From Burkholderia sp. Ac-20379 (GTDB taxonomy: Bacteria > Pseudomonadota > Gammaproteobacteria > Burkholderiales > Burkholderiaceae), in assembly GCF_017104645.1 (NCBI RefSeq), contig NZ_JAAGPF010000002.1, positions 1-64,000 of the forward strand: a stretch of 64,000 bases of DNA, read 5' to 3'. The number at the start of each line of letters is the position of its first letter. Positions within the stretch are counted from its first letter, which is position 1. Under the pieces are notes generated by a model that had not been told where the DNA came from, did no database searches, and saw only the letters and a list, made by a program, of their open reading frames with translations. Shown piece after piece: positions 22,548-32,865 of this stretch. Both the position numbers and the translations under genes were made by a program.

Positions 22548-23873
22548 ATGCATCGTTTCATCATCGTAGGCGGCGGCGCCGGCGGGCTCGAACTCGCGAC
22601 CCGGCTCGGCGATCGCTACGGCGCGCGCGGCCAGCGCGAAGCCCGTGCACTCGTCACGCTGGTCGACCGTTATCCCACCCACATCTGGAAGCCGCTGCTG
22701 CACGAAGTGGCGGCCGGCAGCATGGATCCGTTCACGCAGGAGCTCGAATATGCGGCGCAGGCGCGCTGGCACGGTTTCGAATTCCAGCAGGGCGCGCTGA
22801 CCTCGGTCGACCGCGGCGCGAAACGCCTGGTGGTCGCGCCGGTGCTCGACAGCGATGGCCTCGAACTGATGCCCGAGCGTACGCTCGGCTACGACACGCT
22901 CGTGATCGCGATCGGCAGCACCACGCACTTCTTCGGCACCGAGGGCGCGCAGCAGCATGCGATCGCGCTCGATACGGTGGGCGAGGCCGAGCGTTTCCGC
23001 AAGCGCCTGATCGCCGCCTGCATCCGCGCCGAGCATCGTCCGCCCGCGGCCACCGCATCGAACGAGCCGCCGATCCAGGTGGCGATCGTCGGCGCCGGCG
23101 CGACCGGCGTGGAGCTGTCGGCCGAATTGCGCAATACCGCGCAGGTGCTGTCGGCCTACGGGCTACACAAGCTCGATCCGAAGCACGACGTGGGCATCGT
23201 CTTGATCGAATCGGGGCCGCGCATTCTGCCGGCCTTGCCCGAGCGCGTCTCGACGGCGACAACCGAACTGCTCGACAAGCTCGGCGTGCGGCTCATGCTG
23301 GGCGAGCGCGTGACCGAGGTGGCGCCCGGTGTGGTGCATACCGCGAGCGGCGCGGCCGTGCGGGCCGACCTGACGGTGTGGGCCGCCGGCATCAAGGCGC
23401 CGGCCGTGCTGTCGCAACTCGACGGCCTGGCGGTGAGCCGGCTCGGCCAGCTTGCCGTGCGCCCGACGCTGCAGACCACGCTCGACGACGACATCTTCGC
23501 GCTCGGCGATTGCGCCGCCTGCGCGTGGGCCGGCACCGATCGCAACGTGCCGCCGCGCGCCCAGGCCGCGCATCAGCAGGCCAGTTTCCTGATGCGTGCG
23601 CTGGCTTGCCGGCTCGACGGCCGGCCGCTGCCGTCGTTCGCCTATCGCGATTTCGGCTCGCTCGTGTCGCTCGGGCATTTCAGTGCGGTCGGCAACCTGA
23701 TGGGCGGGCTGATCGGCCGCAACATGCTGATCGAGGGGCTGTTCGCGCGCTTCATGTACATGTCGCTGTACCGCCTGCATATCGCCGCGCTGCATGGCTA
23801 TCCGCGCATGATGCTCGACACCGTGGCGCACTGGCTGCGGCGTTCGACGCTGCCGCGCGTGAAGCTGCATTGA
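22548..23873 (+). CDS. NAD(P)/FAD-dependent oxidoreductase, type II NADH dehydrogenase-like
   Basis: A 441-residue protein. The FAD site is RFIIVGGGAGGLELATRLGDRYG at the N-terminus; the NADH site is VAIVGAGATGVELSAELRN (about 180-198); the second FAD motif is LDDDIFALGDCAACAW (about 315-330). A C-terminal segment with FMYMSLYRLHIAALHG looks membrane-associating, as in NDH-2. It would pass electrons from NADH to quinone without proton pumping. The ATG at 22548 was chosen because GGGGGA lies just upstream and the dinucleotide-binding motif then starts near residue 3. Confidence 0.88.
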   Translation: MHRFIIVGGGAGGLELATRLGDRYGARGQREARALVTLVDRYPTHIWKPLLHEVAAGSMDPFTQELEYAAQARWHGFEFQQGALTSVDRGAKRLVVAPVLDSDGLELMPERTLGYDTLVIAIGSTTHFFGTEGAQQHAIALDTVGEAERFRKRLIAACIRAEHRPPAATASNEPPIQVAIVGAGATGVELSAELRNTAQVLSAYGLHKLDPKHDVGIVLIESGPRILPALPERVSTATTELLDKLGVRLMLGERVTEVAPGVVHTASGAAVRADLTVWAAGIKAPAVLSQLDGLAVSRLGQLAVRPTLQTTLDDDIFALGDCAACAWAGTDRNVPPRAQAAHQQASFLMRALACRLDGRPLPSFAYRDFGSLVSLGHFSAVGNLMGGLIGRNMLIEGLFARFMYMSLYRLHIAALHGYPRMMLDTVAHWLRRSTLPRVKLH

Positions 23874-24197
23874 GGGCGTGACGAGGCGGCGTCGCAGCGG
23901 CGATGCGACAGATGCGGTGAACGTGGCGCGGGCATGACCGCAGCCTGACGCGCGGCTGACATCGAGCCGCCGATCGCGGCGAGCCGCCGGGGCGATGCGC
24001 GAAACAGTTGACGGCAACGTGTAAGTTTCGGCATCGTGTGCGGGTTCCGGATCGTTGGCGTTGGTGGATCCCGCGCCCCGGGCCGGTGCTCGCACCGGTT
24101 CTTCAGCCCGTTGCCGCGCGGCGTTCGCACCCGCCGTCCGTCTTTCCGGCGTCGCCTGTGCCTTGGCGTCGCCGTGCCGAATCTCAAGGAGCCTTGC
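23874..24197. other. Intergenic region, no gene seen
   Basis: 324 bp of GC-rich sequence between ndh-like and dienelactone hydrolase genes. No supportable frame or clear dyad; AAGGAG at 24186-24191 is the ribosome-binding site of the downstream gene. Confidence 0.5.
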
Positions 24198-25070
24198 ATG
24201 TTGAAACCCGAAGTGGACAGCCTCGTCCCGCACGTCCCGTTCAATCGCCGCCGCTTCGTGCAGGCGCTCGGCGGTTCGTTCGCCGCCGCCGTGCTGCCCG
24301 TTTCCGCGCAGACGATCACGACCGACAGCACCGGCCTCGATTGCGACACGGTCGAGATCCGCTCGGGCGACGCCAGCGTGCCGGCCTACCGCGCGCAACC
24401 GGACGGCAAGAGCAACCTGCCGGTGATCATCGTGATCCATGAAGTGTTCGGCGTGCATGCGCATATCGCCGACGTGTGCCGGCGCTTCGCCAAGCTCGGC
24501 TATCTGGCGATCGCGCCGAACCTCTATTCGCGCCAGGGCGATCCGTCGAAGTACCCGACGATCAACGAGCTGTACGCCGCGGTCGTCAGCAAGGTGCCGG
24601 ACCGCCAGGTCAGCGAGGATCTCGACGCGACGGTCATGTGGGCGGGCAAGAACGGCGGGGATCTGACGCGCCTGGGCGTGACGGGCTTCTGCTGGGGCGG
24701 CCGCCAGGCCTGGCTGTTCGCCGAGCACAATCCGCACGTGCGCGCGGCGGTGGCGTGGTACGGCAAGGTGGTGGGCGAGCGCAACGAGATGACGCCGTCG
24801 AACCCGATCGATCACGTGGCCGAGCTGAAGGCACCCGTGCTGGGCCTGTACGGCGCGAAGGACGACAGCATTCCGCAGGCGACGCTGTCGGAAATGCGCG
24901 GCAAGCTGCTGGCCAGCCCCGACAAGGTCGCGCGCGAATCGGAAATCCTCGCCTATCCGGACGCGGGGCACGCGTTTTTCGCCGACTACCGGCCGAGCTA
25001 CATCAAGCCCGATGCCGACGACGGCTGGAAACGCGCGCTCGCGTGGTTCCGCAAATACGGCGTGCTGTAA
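24198..25070 (+). CDS. Tat-exported dienelactone hydrolase family protein
   Basis: A 290-residue alpha/beta hydrolase of the DLH family. Cys nucleophile in GVTGFCWGGRQAW (about 150-162), Asp in LYGAKDDSIP, His in YPDAGHAFFADYRP. Residues 16-37 (NRRRFVQALGGSFAAAVLPVSAQ) form a twin-arginine signal, so the enzyme is predicted periplasmic, unlike the cytosolic chlorocatechol-pathway enzyme. AAGGAG precedes the ATG. The natural substrate is unknown; there are no catechol genes nearby. Confidence 0.85.
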   Translation: MLKPEVDSLVPHVPFNRRRFVQALGGSFAAAVLPVSAQTITTDSTGLDCDTVEIRSGDASVPAYRAQPDGKSNLPVIIVIHEVFGVHAHIADVCRRFAKLGYLAIAPNLYSRQGDPSKYPTINELYAAVVSKVPDRQVSEDLDATVMWAGKNGGDLTRLGVTGFCWGGRQAWLFAEHNPHVRAAVAWYGKVVGERNEMTPSNPIDHVAELKAPVLGLYGAKDDSIPQATLSEMRGKLLASPDKVARESEILAYPDAGHAFFADYRPSYIKPDADDGWKRALAWFRKYGVL

Positions 25071-25085
25071 CGCCGTTCGCGCGGG

Positions 25086-25955
25086 TCAGGGATTCGGGCC
25101 GGTCGCCACCGGCCGCGACGGATCCGCGCACCATTCGCTCCACGAGCCCGCGTACAGCAGCGGGTTGTGGAGCCCCGCGATCTCCATCGCGAGCGCATTG
25201 TGGCAGGCGGTCACGCCCGAGCCGCATTGCAGGATCACGTTGTTGGCCGGCAGTTCGCCGATCACGCCCGTCCATTCCTCGCGCAGTTCATGGCCGCTCT
25301 TGAAGCGGCCTTCCGCGTTCAGGTTGTCCTTGAAGAAACGGTTGGCCGCGCCGGGGATATGGCCGCCGACCGGGTCGAGCGTCTCGTTCTCGCCGCGATA
25401 GCGGTCGGGCGAGCGAGCATCGACCACCAGACGCGATTTCGACGCGAGATTCGCCGTCACGGCGGCGGCGTCCACCACGGTTGCGAGCGGCGGCAGCGCA
25501 CGGAAATCGCCGGGTTTCGGCGCGGGTACGTCGGGCGTCAGCGGCTGGCCGGCGGCTTGCCAGGCGGCCAGGCCGCCGTCGAGCACAGCCACCGAATCGT
25601 GGCCGAGCCAGCGCAGCAGCCACCACAGACGCGCGGCGTACATGCCGCCCTGGGCGTCGTAGGCCACTACTTGCTGGTTCGCGCGCAGGCCTTTTTCGGC
25701 CAGCGCGGCGACGAGCGTGTCGCGCGCCGGCAGCGGATGACGGCCGTTGGCGCCGCTCTTGGGGCCGGACAGGTCGCGATCGAGATGCAGGTAGACGGCG
25801 CCCGGCAGATGGCCGGCCGCATAGGCTTGCGCGCCGGCGTCGGGCGCGGCGAGGTCGAAACGGCAATCGAACACGAGGACGCTGTCCGGCGCGGCAGCCA
25901 GGCGTTCGGCGAGGTTGCCGGCCGAGATGAGCGTCGTGTAATGAGTGTGGGGCAT
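25086..25955 (-). CDS. Thiosulfate/3-mercaptopyruvate-type sulfurtransferase (two rhodanese domains)
   Basis: A 289-residue protein with tandem rhodanese domains: an inactive-type N-terminal domain (VFDCRFDLAAPDAGAQAYAAGHLPGAVYLHLD) and a C-terminal domain with the catalytic cysteine in ILQCGSGVTACHNALAM (about 236-252). The C-G-S-G-V-T loop is that of SseA-type 3-mercaptopyruvate sulfurtransferases. The start at 25955 has GGAG immediately upstream; the longer frame adds 11 uncharacteristic residues. Confidence 0.88.
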   Translation of the reverse strand: MPHTHYTTLISAGNLAERLAAAPDSVLVFDCRFDLAAPDAGAQAYAAGHLPGAVYLHLDRDLSGPKSGANGRHPLPARDTLVAALAEKGLRANQQVVAYDAQGGMYAARLWWLLRWLGHDSVAVLDGGLAAWQAAGQPLTPDVPAPKPGDFRALPPLATVVDAAAVTANLASKSRLVVDARSPDRYRGENETLDPVGGHIPGAANRFFKDNLNAEGRFKSGHELREEWTGVIGELPANNVILQCGSGVTACHNALAMEIAGLHNPLLYAGSWSEWCADPSRPVATGPNP

Positions 25956-26001
25956 GGTGGCTCCTGCTGGGAAAACGGCCGAATCCATCCAGTCTAAACA
26001 A

Positions 26002-26030
26002 AAAAAGACGGGCCGCAGCCCGTCTTTTTG
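26002..26030. terminator. 12-bp-stem terminator downstream of the Rieske gene
   Basis: AAAAAGACGGGC (26002-26013) pairs perfectly with GCCCGTCTTTTT (26018-26029) around CGCA. It is positioned to end the leftward Rieske oxygenase transcript upstream of the sulfurtransferase. Confidence 0.85.
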
Positions 26031-26058
26031 TCGTGCCGCCGGCAGGCGCCGGCCAGCA

Positions 26059-27165
26059 TCAGATGCTGCCGAGCTTGCGGCGCAGGAATTCGTGGAAGTG
26101 CTGCATGCCGTCTTCCATCGGGCTTTGATACGGCCCGACTTGCGATTCGCCGCGTTCCATCAGTGCGCGCCGGCCGGCGTCCATGCGAAGGGCGATTTCG
26201 TCGTCCTCGACAGCCGTTTCCATGTAGGCGGCGCGTTCGGCCTCGACGAATTCGCGTTCGAACAGCGCGATTTCCTCGGGGTAATAGAACTCGACGATGT
26301 TGGTGGTTTTCTGCGGGCCGCGCGGAATCAGCCACGACACCACGAGCACGTGCGGATACCACTCGATCATCAGGCCGGGGTAATAGACCATCCAGATCGC
26401 GCCGAATTCGGGCGGCACGCCGTCGCGGAAGCGCAGCACCTGTTCGTGCCATTTCTGGTACGTGGGGCTGCCCGGTTTGGCGAGCGCGTTGTGCACGCCG
26501 ACCGTCTGCACGCTGTACCAGTCGCCGAACTCCCACTTGAGATCGTCGCAGGACACGAAGCTGCCGAGGCCCGGATGGAACGGGACGACGTGGTAATCCT
26601 CGAGGTAGACCTCGATGAACGTCTTCCAGTTGTAATCGCACTCGTGCACTTCGACGTGATCGAACAGGTAGTCCGAAAAGTTGAAGTGATGGCGCGTGCC
26701 GAGATTCGCGAGATCCTGCGCGACGTTGCGGCCTTCGGCCTCGAACAGCAGGCCCTGCCAATTCTGCAGCGGCGCCTTGTCGAGGTTCAGGCAGGGCTTG
26801 TCGGGGAAATGCGGCGCCCCGAGCAGTTGCCCGTCGAGATCGTAGGTCCAGCGGTGCAGCGGACACACGATGTTGTTCGTGTGGCCGCGGCCGTTCAGCA
26901 TGATCGCCTGCCGGTGGCGGCAGACGTTCGACAGTAACTCGATGCGCGATTCCTGATTGCGCACGAGCACGCGGCCTTCCTTCTCGGAAGGCAGGGCGAA
27001 ATAATCCCCGGCCTCGGGCACCATCAACTCGTGCCCGACGTAACGAGGACCTTTCTTGAACAGGGTTTCGATTTCGCGCGCGAGAAGCGCTTCATCGAAG
27101 TAAGCGGTGACAGGAAGTTGGCTCGATGCCGACTTCAATTGCAGAGCGTCGCTCAGATTGGACAT
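26059..27165 (-). CDS. Rieske [2Fe-2S] aromatic-ring-hydroxylating-type oxygenase, alpha subunit
   Basis: A 368-residue protein with the Rieske ligands CRHRQAI and CPLHRWTYDLDG (C-x-H ... C-x2-H, about residues 82-105). The mononuclear iron region VYLEDYHVVPFHPGL gives the Glu/Asp-x-x-His-x4-His pattern near 195-210. No ferredoxin, reductase or beta subunit is next to it, which is usual for the single-gene Burkholderia homologues of this type. ATG 27165 follows GGGAGTGGGA; the longer frame to 27570 crosses AT-rich promoter DNA. Substrate unknown. Confidence 0.88.
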   Translation of the reverse strand: MSNLSDALQLKSASSQLPVTAYFDEALLAREIETLFKKGPRYVGHELMVPEAGDYFALPSEKEGRVLVRNQESRIELLSNVCRHRQAIMLNGRGHTNNIVCPLHRWTYDLDGQLLGAPHFPDKPCLNLDKAPLQNWQGLLFEAEGRNVAQDLANLGTRHHFNFSDYLFDHVEVHECDYNWKTFIEVYLEDYHVVPFHPGLGSFVSCDDLKWEFGDWYSVQTVGVHNALAKPGSPTYQKWHEQVLRFRDGVPPEFGAIWMVYYPGLMIEWYPHVLVVSWLIPRGPQKTTNIVEFYYPEEIALFEREFVEAERAAYMETAVEDDEIALRMDAGRRALMERGESQVGPYQSPMEDGMQHFHEFLRRKLGSI

Positions 27166-27464
27166 TCCCACTCCCGGAAAGCGTGAAAGCAGTGAACAAC
27201 CCAACCATCGAAAAATCGATTTAGGGGAACCGTTAACTATACCTGAAATTGTAGCGGCGGGGGAGGATAAGTGCCTGATTTGTGTAAAATTTTTATGTAC
27301 GCTTCGTGACATTCGCGTGATGTTCACGTGACATTCGGCCCGGCCTCGGGGTGGTTGCGATGGGCTCGAGACCGCCTGCGGGGGCGGGGGCGTCACGTCA
27401 ACAGGCGCTCGAATCCGCTTTTGCCGTAGAATGTCCGACTTGTTTTTAAATTTCACCTCGTTCC
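27166..27464. other. Divergent promoter region, Rieske gene / xseB operon
   Basis: 299 bp between divergent genes. It has an AT-rich core near 27230-27310 where promoters for both directions are likely. No gene or strong dyad is seen. Confidence 0.5.
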
Positions 27465-27758
27465 ATGGCGAAAAACGCAACTCCGGGCGCTGCGGCGTCG
27501 GGCGCCGGCTCCGAATCGCCGCCGGCTTCCTACGAAACGGCGCTCGAGGAGCTTGAGACGCTGGTCGCAAGGATGGAGGGCGGAACGTTGAGCCTCGAGG
27601 ACTCGCTGGCAGCCTATCGGCGCGGTGCGGTTCTTGTTGCGTTTTGCCAACAGCAACTCGATAAGGTGGAGCAGCAGGTGCGGGTGCTCGACGGGGCCAC
27701 GCTGAAACCGCACTCCACCGGAGCGGCCGCCACGGGCGGCGAAGACGACGATCTATGA
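27465..27758 (+). CDS. xseB: Exodeoxyribonuclease VII small subunit
   Basis: A 97-residue protein whose core SYETALEELETLVARMEGGTLSLEDSLAAYRRGAVLVAFCQQQLDKVEQQVRVL matches XseB. It forms the small-subunit helices of exonuclease VII; the large subunit XseA is not in the window. It overlaps ispA by 4 bp (ATGA), the usual xseB-ispA-dxs order. Confidence 0.95.
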   Translation: MAKNATPGAAASGAGSESPPASYETALEELETLVARMEGGTLSLEDSLAAYRRGAVLVAFCQQQLDKVEQQVRVLDGATLKPHSTGAAATGGEDDDL

Positions 27759-28639
27759 CATTCGAACAATGGATGCGCGCGGTGCTGGCGCGCGTCGAAG
27801 ACGCACTCGGCCACTATCTGCCGGCCGAGACGGTGGTTCCCGGCAAGCTGCACGAAGCAATGCGCTATGCGGTGTTGGGCGGCGGCAAGCGGGTTCGCCC
27901 GCTGTTGTGCCATGCCGCCGGCGAATTGACGGGCGCCACGGAGGCCGCGCGCAATGCCGCGTCGGCCGCGCTGGAGATGATCCACGTCTATTCGCTGGTG
28001 CATGACGACATGCCCTGCATGGACGACGACGCATTGCGTCGCGGCAAGCCCACGGTGCACGTCCAGTACGACGAACCGACCGCGCTGCTGGTCGGCGACG
28101 CGCTGCAATCGCAAGCGTTCGTCGCGCTGACCGACGCCGCCGCGCTGACGCCTGCGCAGCAGGCGGCGCTGGTGCGCGAACTCGCGCTGGCGAGCGGCTC
28201 GGTGGGCATGGCCGGCGGCCAGGCGATCGACCTCGACAGCGTGGGCCTGATGCTGACGCGCGAACAGCTCGAAACCATGCACCGCAAGAAAACCGGTGCG
28301 CTGCTGCGCGCCGCGGTGCGGATGGGCGCGCTGGCCGGCGAAACGCCGTCGGACGACGCGATGCGTGCGCTCGACGTGTATGCCGACGCGATCGGCCTCG
28401 CGTTCCAGGTGGTGGACGACATTCTCGATGTGACGGCCGATTCCGCAACGCTCGGCAAGACGGCGGGCAAGGATGCGGAGGCCAACAAGCCCACGTACGT
28501 GTCGATCATCGGTCTCGATGCGTCGCGCGAACTGGCCGCGCAACTGCGTGCGGATGCGCACGCGGCGCTGCAACCGTTCGGCGCGCGCGCGCAGCGCCTT
28601 GCCGAACTCGCCGACCTGGTAGTGAACCGGGTCAGCTGA
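27755..28639 (+). CDS. ispA: Farnesyl diphosphate synthase (short-chain polyprenyl synthase)
   Basis: A 294-residue protein with the first aspartate-rich motif in VHDDMPCMDDDALRRGKPTVH (about 82-102) and the second in FQVVDDILDVTADSATLGKTAGKD (about 216-239). The N-terminal GGGKRVRPLLCH is the isopentenyl-pyrophosphate-binding region. It condenses IPP and DMAPP to FPP. Within an operon with xseB and dxs. Confidence 0.96.
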   Translation: MTFEQWMRAVLARVEDALGHYLPAETVVPGKLHEAMRYAVLGGGKRVRPLLCHAAGELTGATEAARNAASAALEMIHVYSLVHDDMPCMDDDALRRGKPTVHVQYDEPTALLVGDALQSQAFVALTDAAALTPAQQAALVRELALASGSVGMAGGQAIDLDSVGLMLTREQLETMHRKKTGALLRAAVRMGALAGETPSDDAMRALDVYADAIGLAFQVVDDILDVTADSATLGKTAGKDAEANKPTYVSIIGLDASRELAAQLRADAHAALQPFGARAQRLAELADLVVNRVS

Positions 28640-28723
28640 CGCGAAAGCCCGCCGCCGCGCTCCGGTTGCCAGGAGCGTGCACAAAGAGTGCGGGCGCGTT
28701 TGATTTCCTACAATGGAACGACG

Positions 28724-30628
28724 ATGTACGACTTGCTGAAAACCATCGACGACCCGGCGGATCTGCGCCGCCTCGATCGTCGCCAACTGCATCCGCTCGC
28801 CGATGAGCTGCGCTCGTTCGTGATCGACAGCGTGTCGAAGACGGGCGGCCACTTGTCGTCCAACCTCGGCACGGTCGAGCTGACGATCGCGCTGCACTAC
28901 GTCTTCAATACGCCGAACGACCGCATCGTGTGGGACGTCGGCCATCAGACGTATCCGCACAAGATCCTGACCGGCCGCCGCGACCAGATGGCGACGCTGC
29001 GTCAGCAGGACGGCATCTCGGGCTTCCCGCGCCGCTCGGAGTCGAACTACGACACGTTCGGTACGGCGCACTCGAGCACCTCGATCTCGGCCGCGCTCGG
29101 CATGGCGATCGGCAGCCAGCTCAATGGCGACGACCGCTTCTCGATCGCCGTGATCGGCGACGGCGCGATGACGGCCGGCATGGCGTTCGAGGCGATGAAC
29201 AACGCCGGCGTGTCGGAAGATGCGAAGCTGCTCGTGATCCTCAACGACAACGACATGTCGATCTCGCCGCCGGTCGGCGCGCTGAATCGCCACCTCGCAC
29301 GCCTGATGTCGGGCCGCTTCTACGCGGCCGCCCGCGCCGGCGTCGAGAAGGTGCTGAGCGTCGCGCCGCCGGTGCTCGAACTGGCGCGCAAGCTCGAAGA
29401 GCACGCGAAGGGCATGGTCGTGCCGGCCACGCTGTTCGAGGAATTCGGCTTCAACTACATCGGCCCGATCGACGGTCACGATCTCGATTCGCTGATCCCG
29501 ACGCTGCAGAACATCAAGGAACTGCGCGGTCCGCAATTCCTGCACGTGGTCACCAAGAAAGGCCAGGGCTACAAGCTCGCCGAAGCCGATCCGGTGCTCT
29601 ACCACGGCCCGGGCAAGTTCAATCCGGCCGAGGGCATCAAGCCGGCCACGACGCCCGCCAAGAAAACCTACACGCAAGTGTTCGGCGAGTGGCTGTGCGA
29701 CATGGCCGAACTCGACGCGCGCGTGGTCGGCATCACGCCGGCGATGCGCGAAGGTTCGGGCATGGTCGAATTCGAGAAGCGCTTCCCGGATCGCTACTAC
29801 GACGTCGGCATCGCCGAGCAGCACGCCGTGACGTTCGCGGGCGGCATGGCCACCGAAGGGCTGAAGCCGGTCGTCGCGATCTACTCGACGTTCCTGCAAC
29901 GCGCCTACGATCAACTGATCCACGACGTCGCGCTGCAGAACCTGCCGGTGGTGTTCGCGATCGACCGTTCGGGCCTGGTCGGCGCCGACGGCGCGACGCA
30001 CGCGGGCGCCTACGATCTGGCCTTCATGCGCTGCATCCCGAACATGACGGTGATGGCCGCGTCCGACGAAGACGAATGCCGCCAGATGCTCTACACGGCC
30101 GTGCAGCAGCCGAACCCGACGGCCGTGCGCTATCCGCGCGGCGCGGGCGGCGGCGTGCCCACCGTCAAGGCGATGACGGCGATTCCGGTCGGCAAGGGCG
30201 AAGTGCGCCGCCGTTCGGCTCAGCCGGAAGGCAAGCGCGTCGCGATCCTCGCGTTCGGCACGATGGTCGCACCGTCGCTGGCCGCCGCCGAGGAGCTCGA
30301 CGCCACCGTGGCGAACATGCGCTTCGTGAAGCCGATCGATGCCGATCTGATCCGCGAACTCGCGCAGACGCACGACTATCTGGTCACGGTCGAAGAGGGC
30401 TGCCTGCAAGGCGGCGCCGGTTCGGCCTGCGTCGAATCCCTGATGGAAAGTGGGGTTATCCGGCCCGTACTACAATTGGGCCTCCCCGATCGCTTCATCG
30501 ATCACGGCGATCCGGCCAAGCTGCTGTCGCAGTGCGGCCTCGATGCCGCCGGCATCGCGAAGTCGATCCGCGAGCGTTTCCTGAGCCAGGCCGACAGCGT
30601 CGCCGATCAGGCGAAGCGCGTGGCCTGA
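28724..30628 (+). CDS. dxs: 1-deoxy-D-xylulose-5-phosphate synthase
   Basis: A 634-residue thiamine-diphosphate enzyme, first step of the MEP isoprenoid pathway. Key motifs are [14 protein letters not shown], the ThDP-binding [17 protein letters not shown]...[16 protein letters not shown], and the transketolase-like pyrimidine-binding [19 protein letters not shown]. The ATG at 28724 gives the family N-terminus [17 protein letters not shown]. Operon partner of ispA and xseB. Confidence 0.97.
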   Translation: MYDLLKTIDDPADLRRLDRRQLHPLADELRSFVIDSVSKTGGHLSSNLGTVELTIALHYVFNTPNDRIVWDVGHQTYPHKILTGRRDQMATLRQQDGISGFPRRSESNYDTFGTAHSSTSISAALGMAIGSQLNGDDRFSIAVIGDGAMTAGMAFEAMNNAGVSEDAKLLVILNDNDMSISPPVGALNRHLARLMSGRFYAAARAGVEKVLSVAPPVLELARKLEEHAKGMVVPATLFEEFGFNYIGPIDGHDLDSLIPTLQNIKELRGPQFLHVVTKKGQGYKLAEADPVLYHGPGKFNPAEGIKPATTPAKKTYTQVFGEWLCDMAELDARVVGITPAMREGSGMVEFEKRFPDRYYDVGIAEQHAVTFAGGMATEGLKPVVAIYSTFLQRAYDQLIHDVALQNLPVVFAIDRSGLVGADGATHAGAYDLAFMRCIPNMTVMAASDEDECRQMLYTAVQQPNPTAVRYPRGAGGGVPTVKAMTAIPVGKGEVRRRSAQPEGKRVAILAFGTMVAPSLAAAEELDATVANMRFVKPIDADLIRELAQTHDYLVTVEEGCLQGGAGSACVESLMESGVIRPVLQLGLPDRFIDHGDPAKLLSQCGLDAAGIAKSIRERFLSQADSVADQAKRVA

Positions 30629-30688
30629 CCGGACGCCGCGTGCCGCCCGGTTGCAATCGGGCGGCTTTCCCGACTATCCGGAACGGAA

Positions 30689-30716
30689 AACATGGGCCTG
30701 CGGGCCCATGTTGCTT
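30689..30716 (+). terminator. Terminator after dxs
   Basis: AACATGGGCC (30689-30698) pairs perfectly with GGCCCATGTT (30703-30712) and is followed by GCTTTT. Confidence 0.75.
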
Positions 30717-30791
30717 TTCCGGGCACCCGCTTTCGAGCGGTGGCGCGCGCGCCGGCAGCGGCGCGTCGCGCGATGACAAGGACCGAACAAG

Positions 30792-31598
30792 ATGAACCAG
30801 ATGAACCCCGGCTTCGTGATGCCCGACGTGCAGAGCACGGTCGACACGCGTCAGATCCCGATCCAGCGCGTCGGCGTGCGGGCGGTCCGGCATCCGCTGA
30901 CCGTGCGCACCGCGGCCGGCGAGATCCAGCCGACGGTCGGTACGTGGAACCTCGACGTGCATCTGCCCGCCGAGCAGAAGGGCACGCACATGTCGCGCTT
31001 CGTCGCGCTGCTCGAAGACAACCGCGAGCCGCTGACGGTCGACACGTTCCGCGGCCTGCTCGCGTCGATGCTCGACAAGCTCGAGGCCGAAGCCGGCCGC
31101 ATCGAAGTGTCGTTCCCGTATTTCGTCAACAAGACCGCGCCGGTGTCGGGCGTGAAGAGCCTGCTCGACTATCAGGTCACGCTGGCCGGCGACGTGCGCA
31201 ACGGCGCGACGCGGCTGTTCCTGAAAGTGCTGGTGCCGGTCACGAGCCTGTGCCCGTGCTCGAAGAAGATCTCGCAATACGGCGCGCACAACCAGCGCTC
31301 GCACGTGACGATCGACGCCGAACTGAACGGCGACGTGCCGGTCGAGGAACTGATCCGGATCGCCGAGGAAGAGGCGTCGTGCGAACTGTGGGGCCTGCTC
31401 AAGCGACCCGACGAGAAGTTCGTGACCGAGCGCGCCTACGAGAACCCGAAATTCGTCGAGGATCTCGTGCGCGACGTGGCGCAGCGGCTCGACGCCGATG
31501 CGCGGATCGTCGCCTACGTGCTGGAAGCCGAGAACTTCGAATCGATCCACAATCACAGCGCCTACGCGCTGATCGAGCGCGACAAGCGCGCGGCCTGA
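30792..31598 (+). CDS. folE2: GTP cyclohydrolase FolE2 (type IB)
   Basis: A 268-residue protein of the FolE2 (COG1469) family that converts GTP to dihydroneopterin triphosphate for folate synthesis. The metal-binding cysteine lies in [22 protein letters not shown] (about 146-167), with further conserved [17 protein letters not shown]. FolE2 enzymes are metal-promiscuous and in other bacteria are induced under zinc limitation; no Zur-like site was recognised here. It starts 80 bp after the dxs terminator. Confidence 0.93.
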   Translation: MNQMNPGFVMPDVQSTVDTRQIPIQRVGVRAVRHPLTVRTAAGEIQPTVGTWNLDVHLPAEQKGTHMSRFVALLEDNREPLTVDTFRGLLASMLDKLEAEAGRIEVSFPYFVNKTAPVSGVKSLLDYQVTLAGDVRNGATRLFLKVLVPVTSLCPCSKKISQYGAHNQRSHVTIDAELNGDVPVEELIRIAEEEASCELWGLLKRPDEKFVTERAYENPKFVEDLVRDVAQRLDADARIVAYVLEAENFESIHNHSAYALIERDKRAA

Positions 31599-31630
31599 GC
31601 CGTGCTTCCGGCGTCCGCGTCGGGCCGATA

Positions 31631-31668
31631 AAAAACCCCGCGTCGCGAATGGCGACGCGGGGTTTTTC
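31631..31668. terminator. 16-bp-stem terminator between folE2 and tsaD
   Basis: AAAAACCCCGCGTCGC (31631-31646) pairs perfectly with 31652-31667. A and T tracts on both sides make it bidirectional for the convergent folE2 and tsaD. Confidence 0.9.
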
Positions 31669-31698
31669 TTTGAGGCCGGCGAGCGAGGCCGGCCGGGT

Positions 31699-32739
31699 TC
31701 AGCGTGCGAGCGAGGTCAGATCCCAGCGCGGCTTGACGGTGAACGCGTAATCGCGATTGGCCTGATCGGGCCAGCGCTCGAGGCGCAGCGCGCCGGCCAG
31801 CGCGATCATCGCGCCGTTGTCGGTGCAGAGCGCGAGGTCAGGGTAGTGCACGTGGAAGCCGCGCTTCTTCGCGGCGGCCGACAGCGCCGCGCGCAGTTGC
31901 CGGTTCGCGCCCACGCCGCCCGCCACCACGAGCCGCTTGAGTCGGGTCTGCTTGAGCGCCGCGAGCGATTTCGCCACCAGCACGTCGACCGCCGCATCGA
32001 CGAAGCCGCGCGCCAGATCGGCCTTGGCCGCGTCGAGCGCTTCGCCCGTCGCGCCGCTGGCCTGGATCTTCTTCATCTGCGTGAGCACCGCCGTTTTCAG
32101 GCCGCTGAAGCTGAAATCGAGATCGCCCGAGTGCAGCATCGGCCGCGGCAGCGCCACCGCGCCCGGCGTGCCGAGCTCGGCCAGCTTCGACACTTCCGGG
32201 CCGCCCGGATAGCCCAGGCCGATCAGCTTGGCCGTTTTGTCGAACGCTTCGCCGGCCGCATCGTCGAGCGTTTCGCCAAGCGTTTCGTACACGCCCACGT
32301 CGGTCACGCGCATCAACTGCGTGTGGCCGCCCGACACCAGCAGCGCGACGAACGGGAACGGCGGCGGTTCGTCGACCAGCAGCGGCGACAGCAGGTGCCC
32401 TTCGAGATGATGAATGCCGACGGTGGGCTTGTCCCACGCCATCGCGAGCGCGTTGGCGATGCTCGCGCCCACCAGCAGCGCGCCGGCGAGGCCCGGGCCT
32501 TGCGTGAAGGCGATCGCGTCGATCTGCTCGCGCTCGACGCCGCCCTCGGCGAATACCTGCTCGAGCAGCGGCAGCGCGCGGCGGATGTGGTCGCGCGAGG
32601 CGAGTTCGGGCACGACGCCGCCGTATTCGCGGTGCATCGCGATCTGCGAGTGGAGCGCGTGGGAGACGAGGCCGCGCTGCGTATCGTAGAGCGCGAGGCC
32701 GGTTTCGTCGCACGAACTTTCGATGCCGAGGACAAGCAT
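31699..32739 (-). CDS. tsaD: tRNA N6-threonylcarbamoyladenosine synthase subunit TsaD
   Basis: A 346-residue protein of the Kae1/TsaD family. N-terminus [19 protein letters not shown], metal-binding [12 protein letters not shown] (about 110-121), ATP-binding [10 protein letters not shown] and [11 protein letters not shown]. It completes t6A37 on ANN-reading tRNAs with TsaB, TsaC and TsaE. The start at 32739 is fixed by the conserved N-terminus; the longer frame to 33783 overlaps the divergent flavoprotein gene. In many proteobacteria tsaD is the divergent neighbour of rpsU; here one flavoprotein gene intervenes. Confidence 0.97.
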   Translation of the reverse strand: MLVLGIESSCDETGLALYDTQRGLVSHALHSQIAMHREYGGVVPELASRDHIRRALPLLEQVFAEGGVEREQIDAIAFTQGPGLAGALLVGASIANALAMAWDKPTVGIHHLEGHLLSPLLVDEPPPFPFVALLVSGGHTQLMRVTDVGVYETLGETLDDAAGEAFDKTAKLIGLGYPGGPEVSKLAELGTPGAVALPRPMLHSGDLDFSFSGLKTAVLTQMKKIQASGATGEALDAAKADLARGFVDAAVDVLVAKSLAALKQTRLKRLVVAGGVGANRQLRAALSAAAKKRGFHVHYPDLALCTDNGAMIALAGALRLERWPDQANRDYAFTVKPRWDLTSLAR

Positions 32740-32865
32740 GGTTCGGTGGGGCGGCCGTGCGGCCGGGTAAACAATGGCAACCGGGCAGTATACCAGCGGG
32801 GCCGCCCCTCGGCCTGACGGCCAGCGCCGCCGATGCCGCGCCAATCCGCGGTTACAATCCGCGCC

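Noticed and set aside
27614-30409. 931-codon frame opposite ispA-dxs
   Set aside because: Antisense shadow of two intact housekeeping genes, with the typical Arg/His-rich composition.
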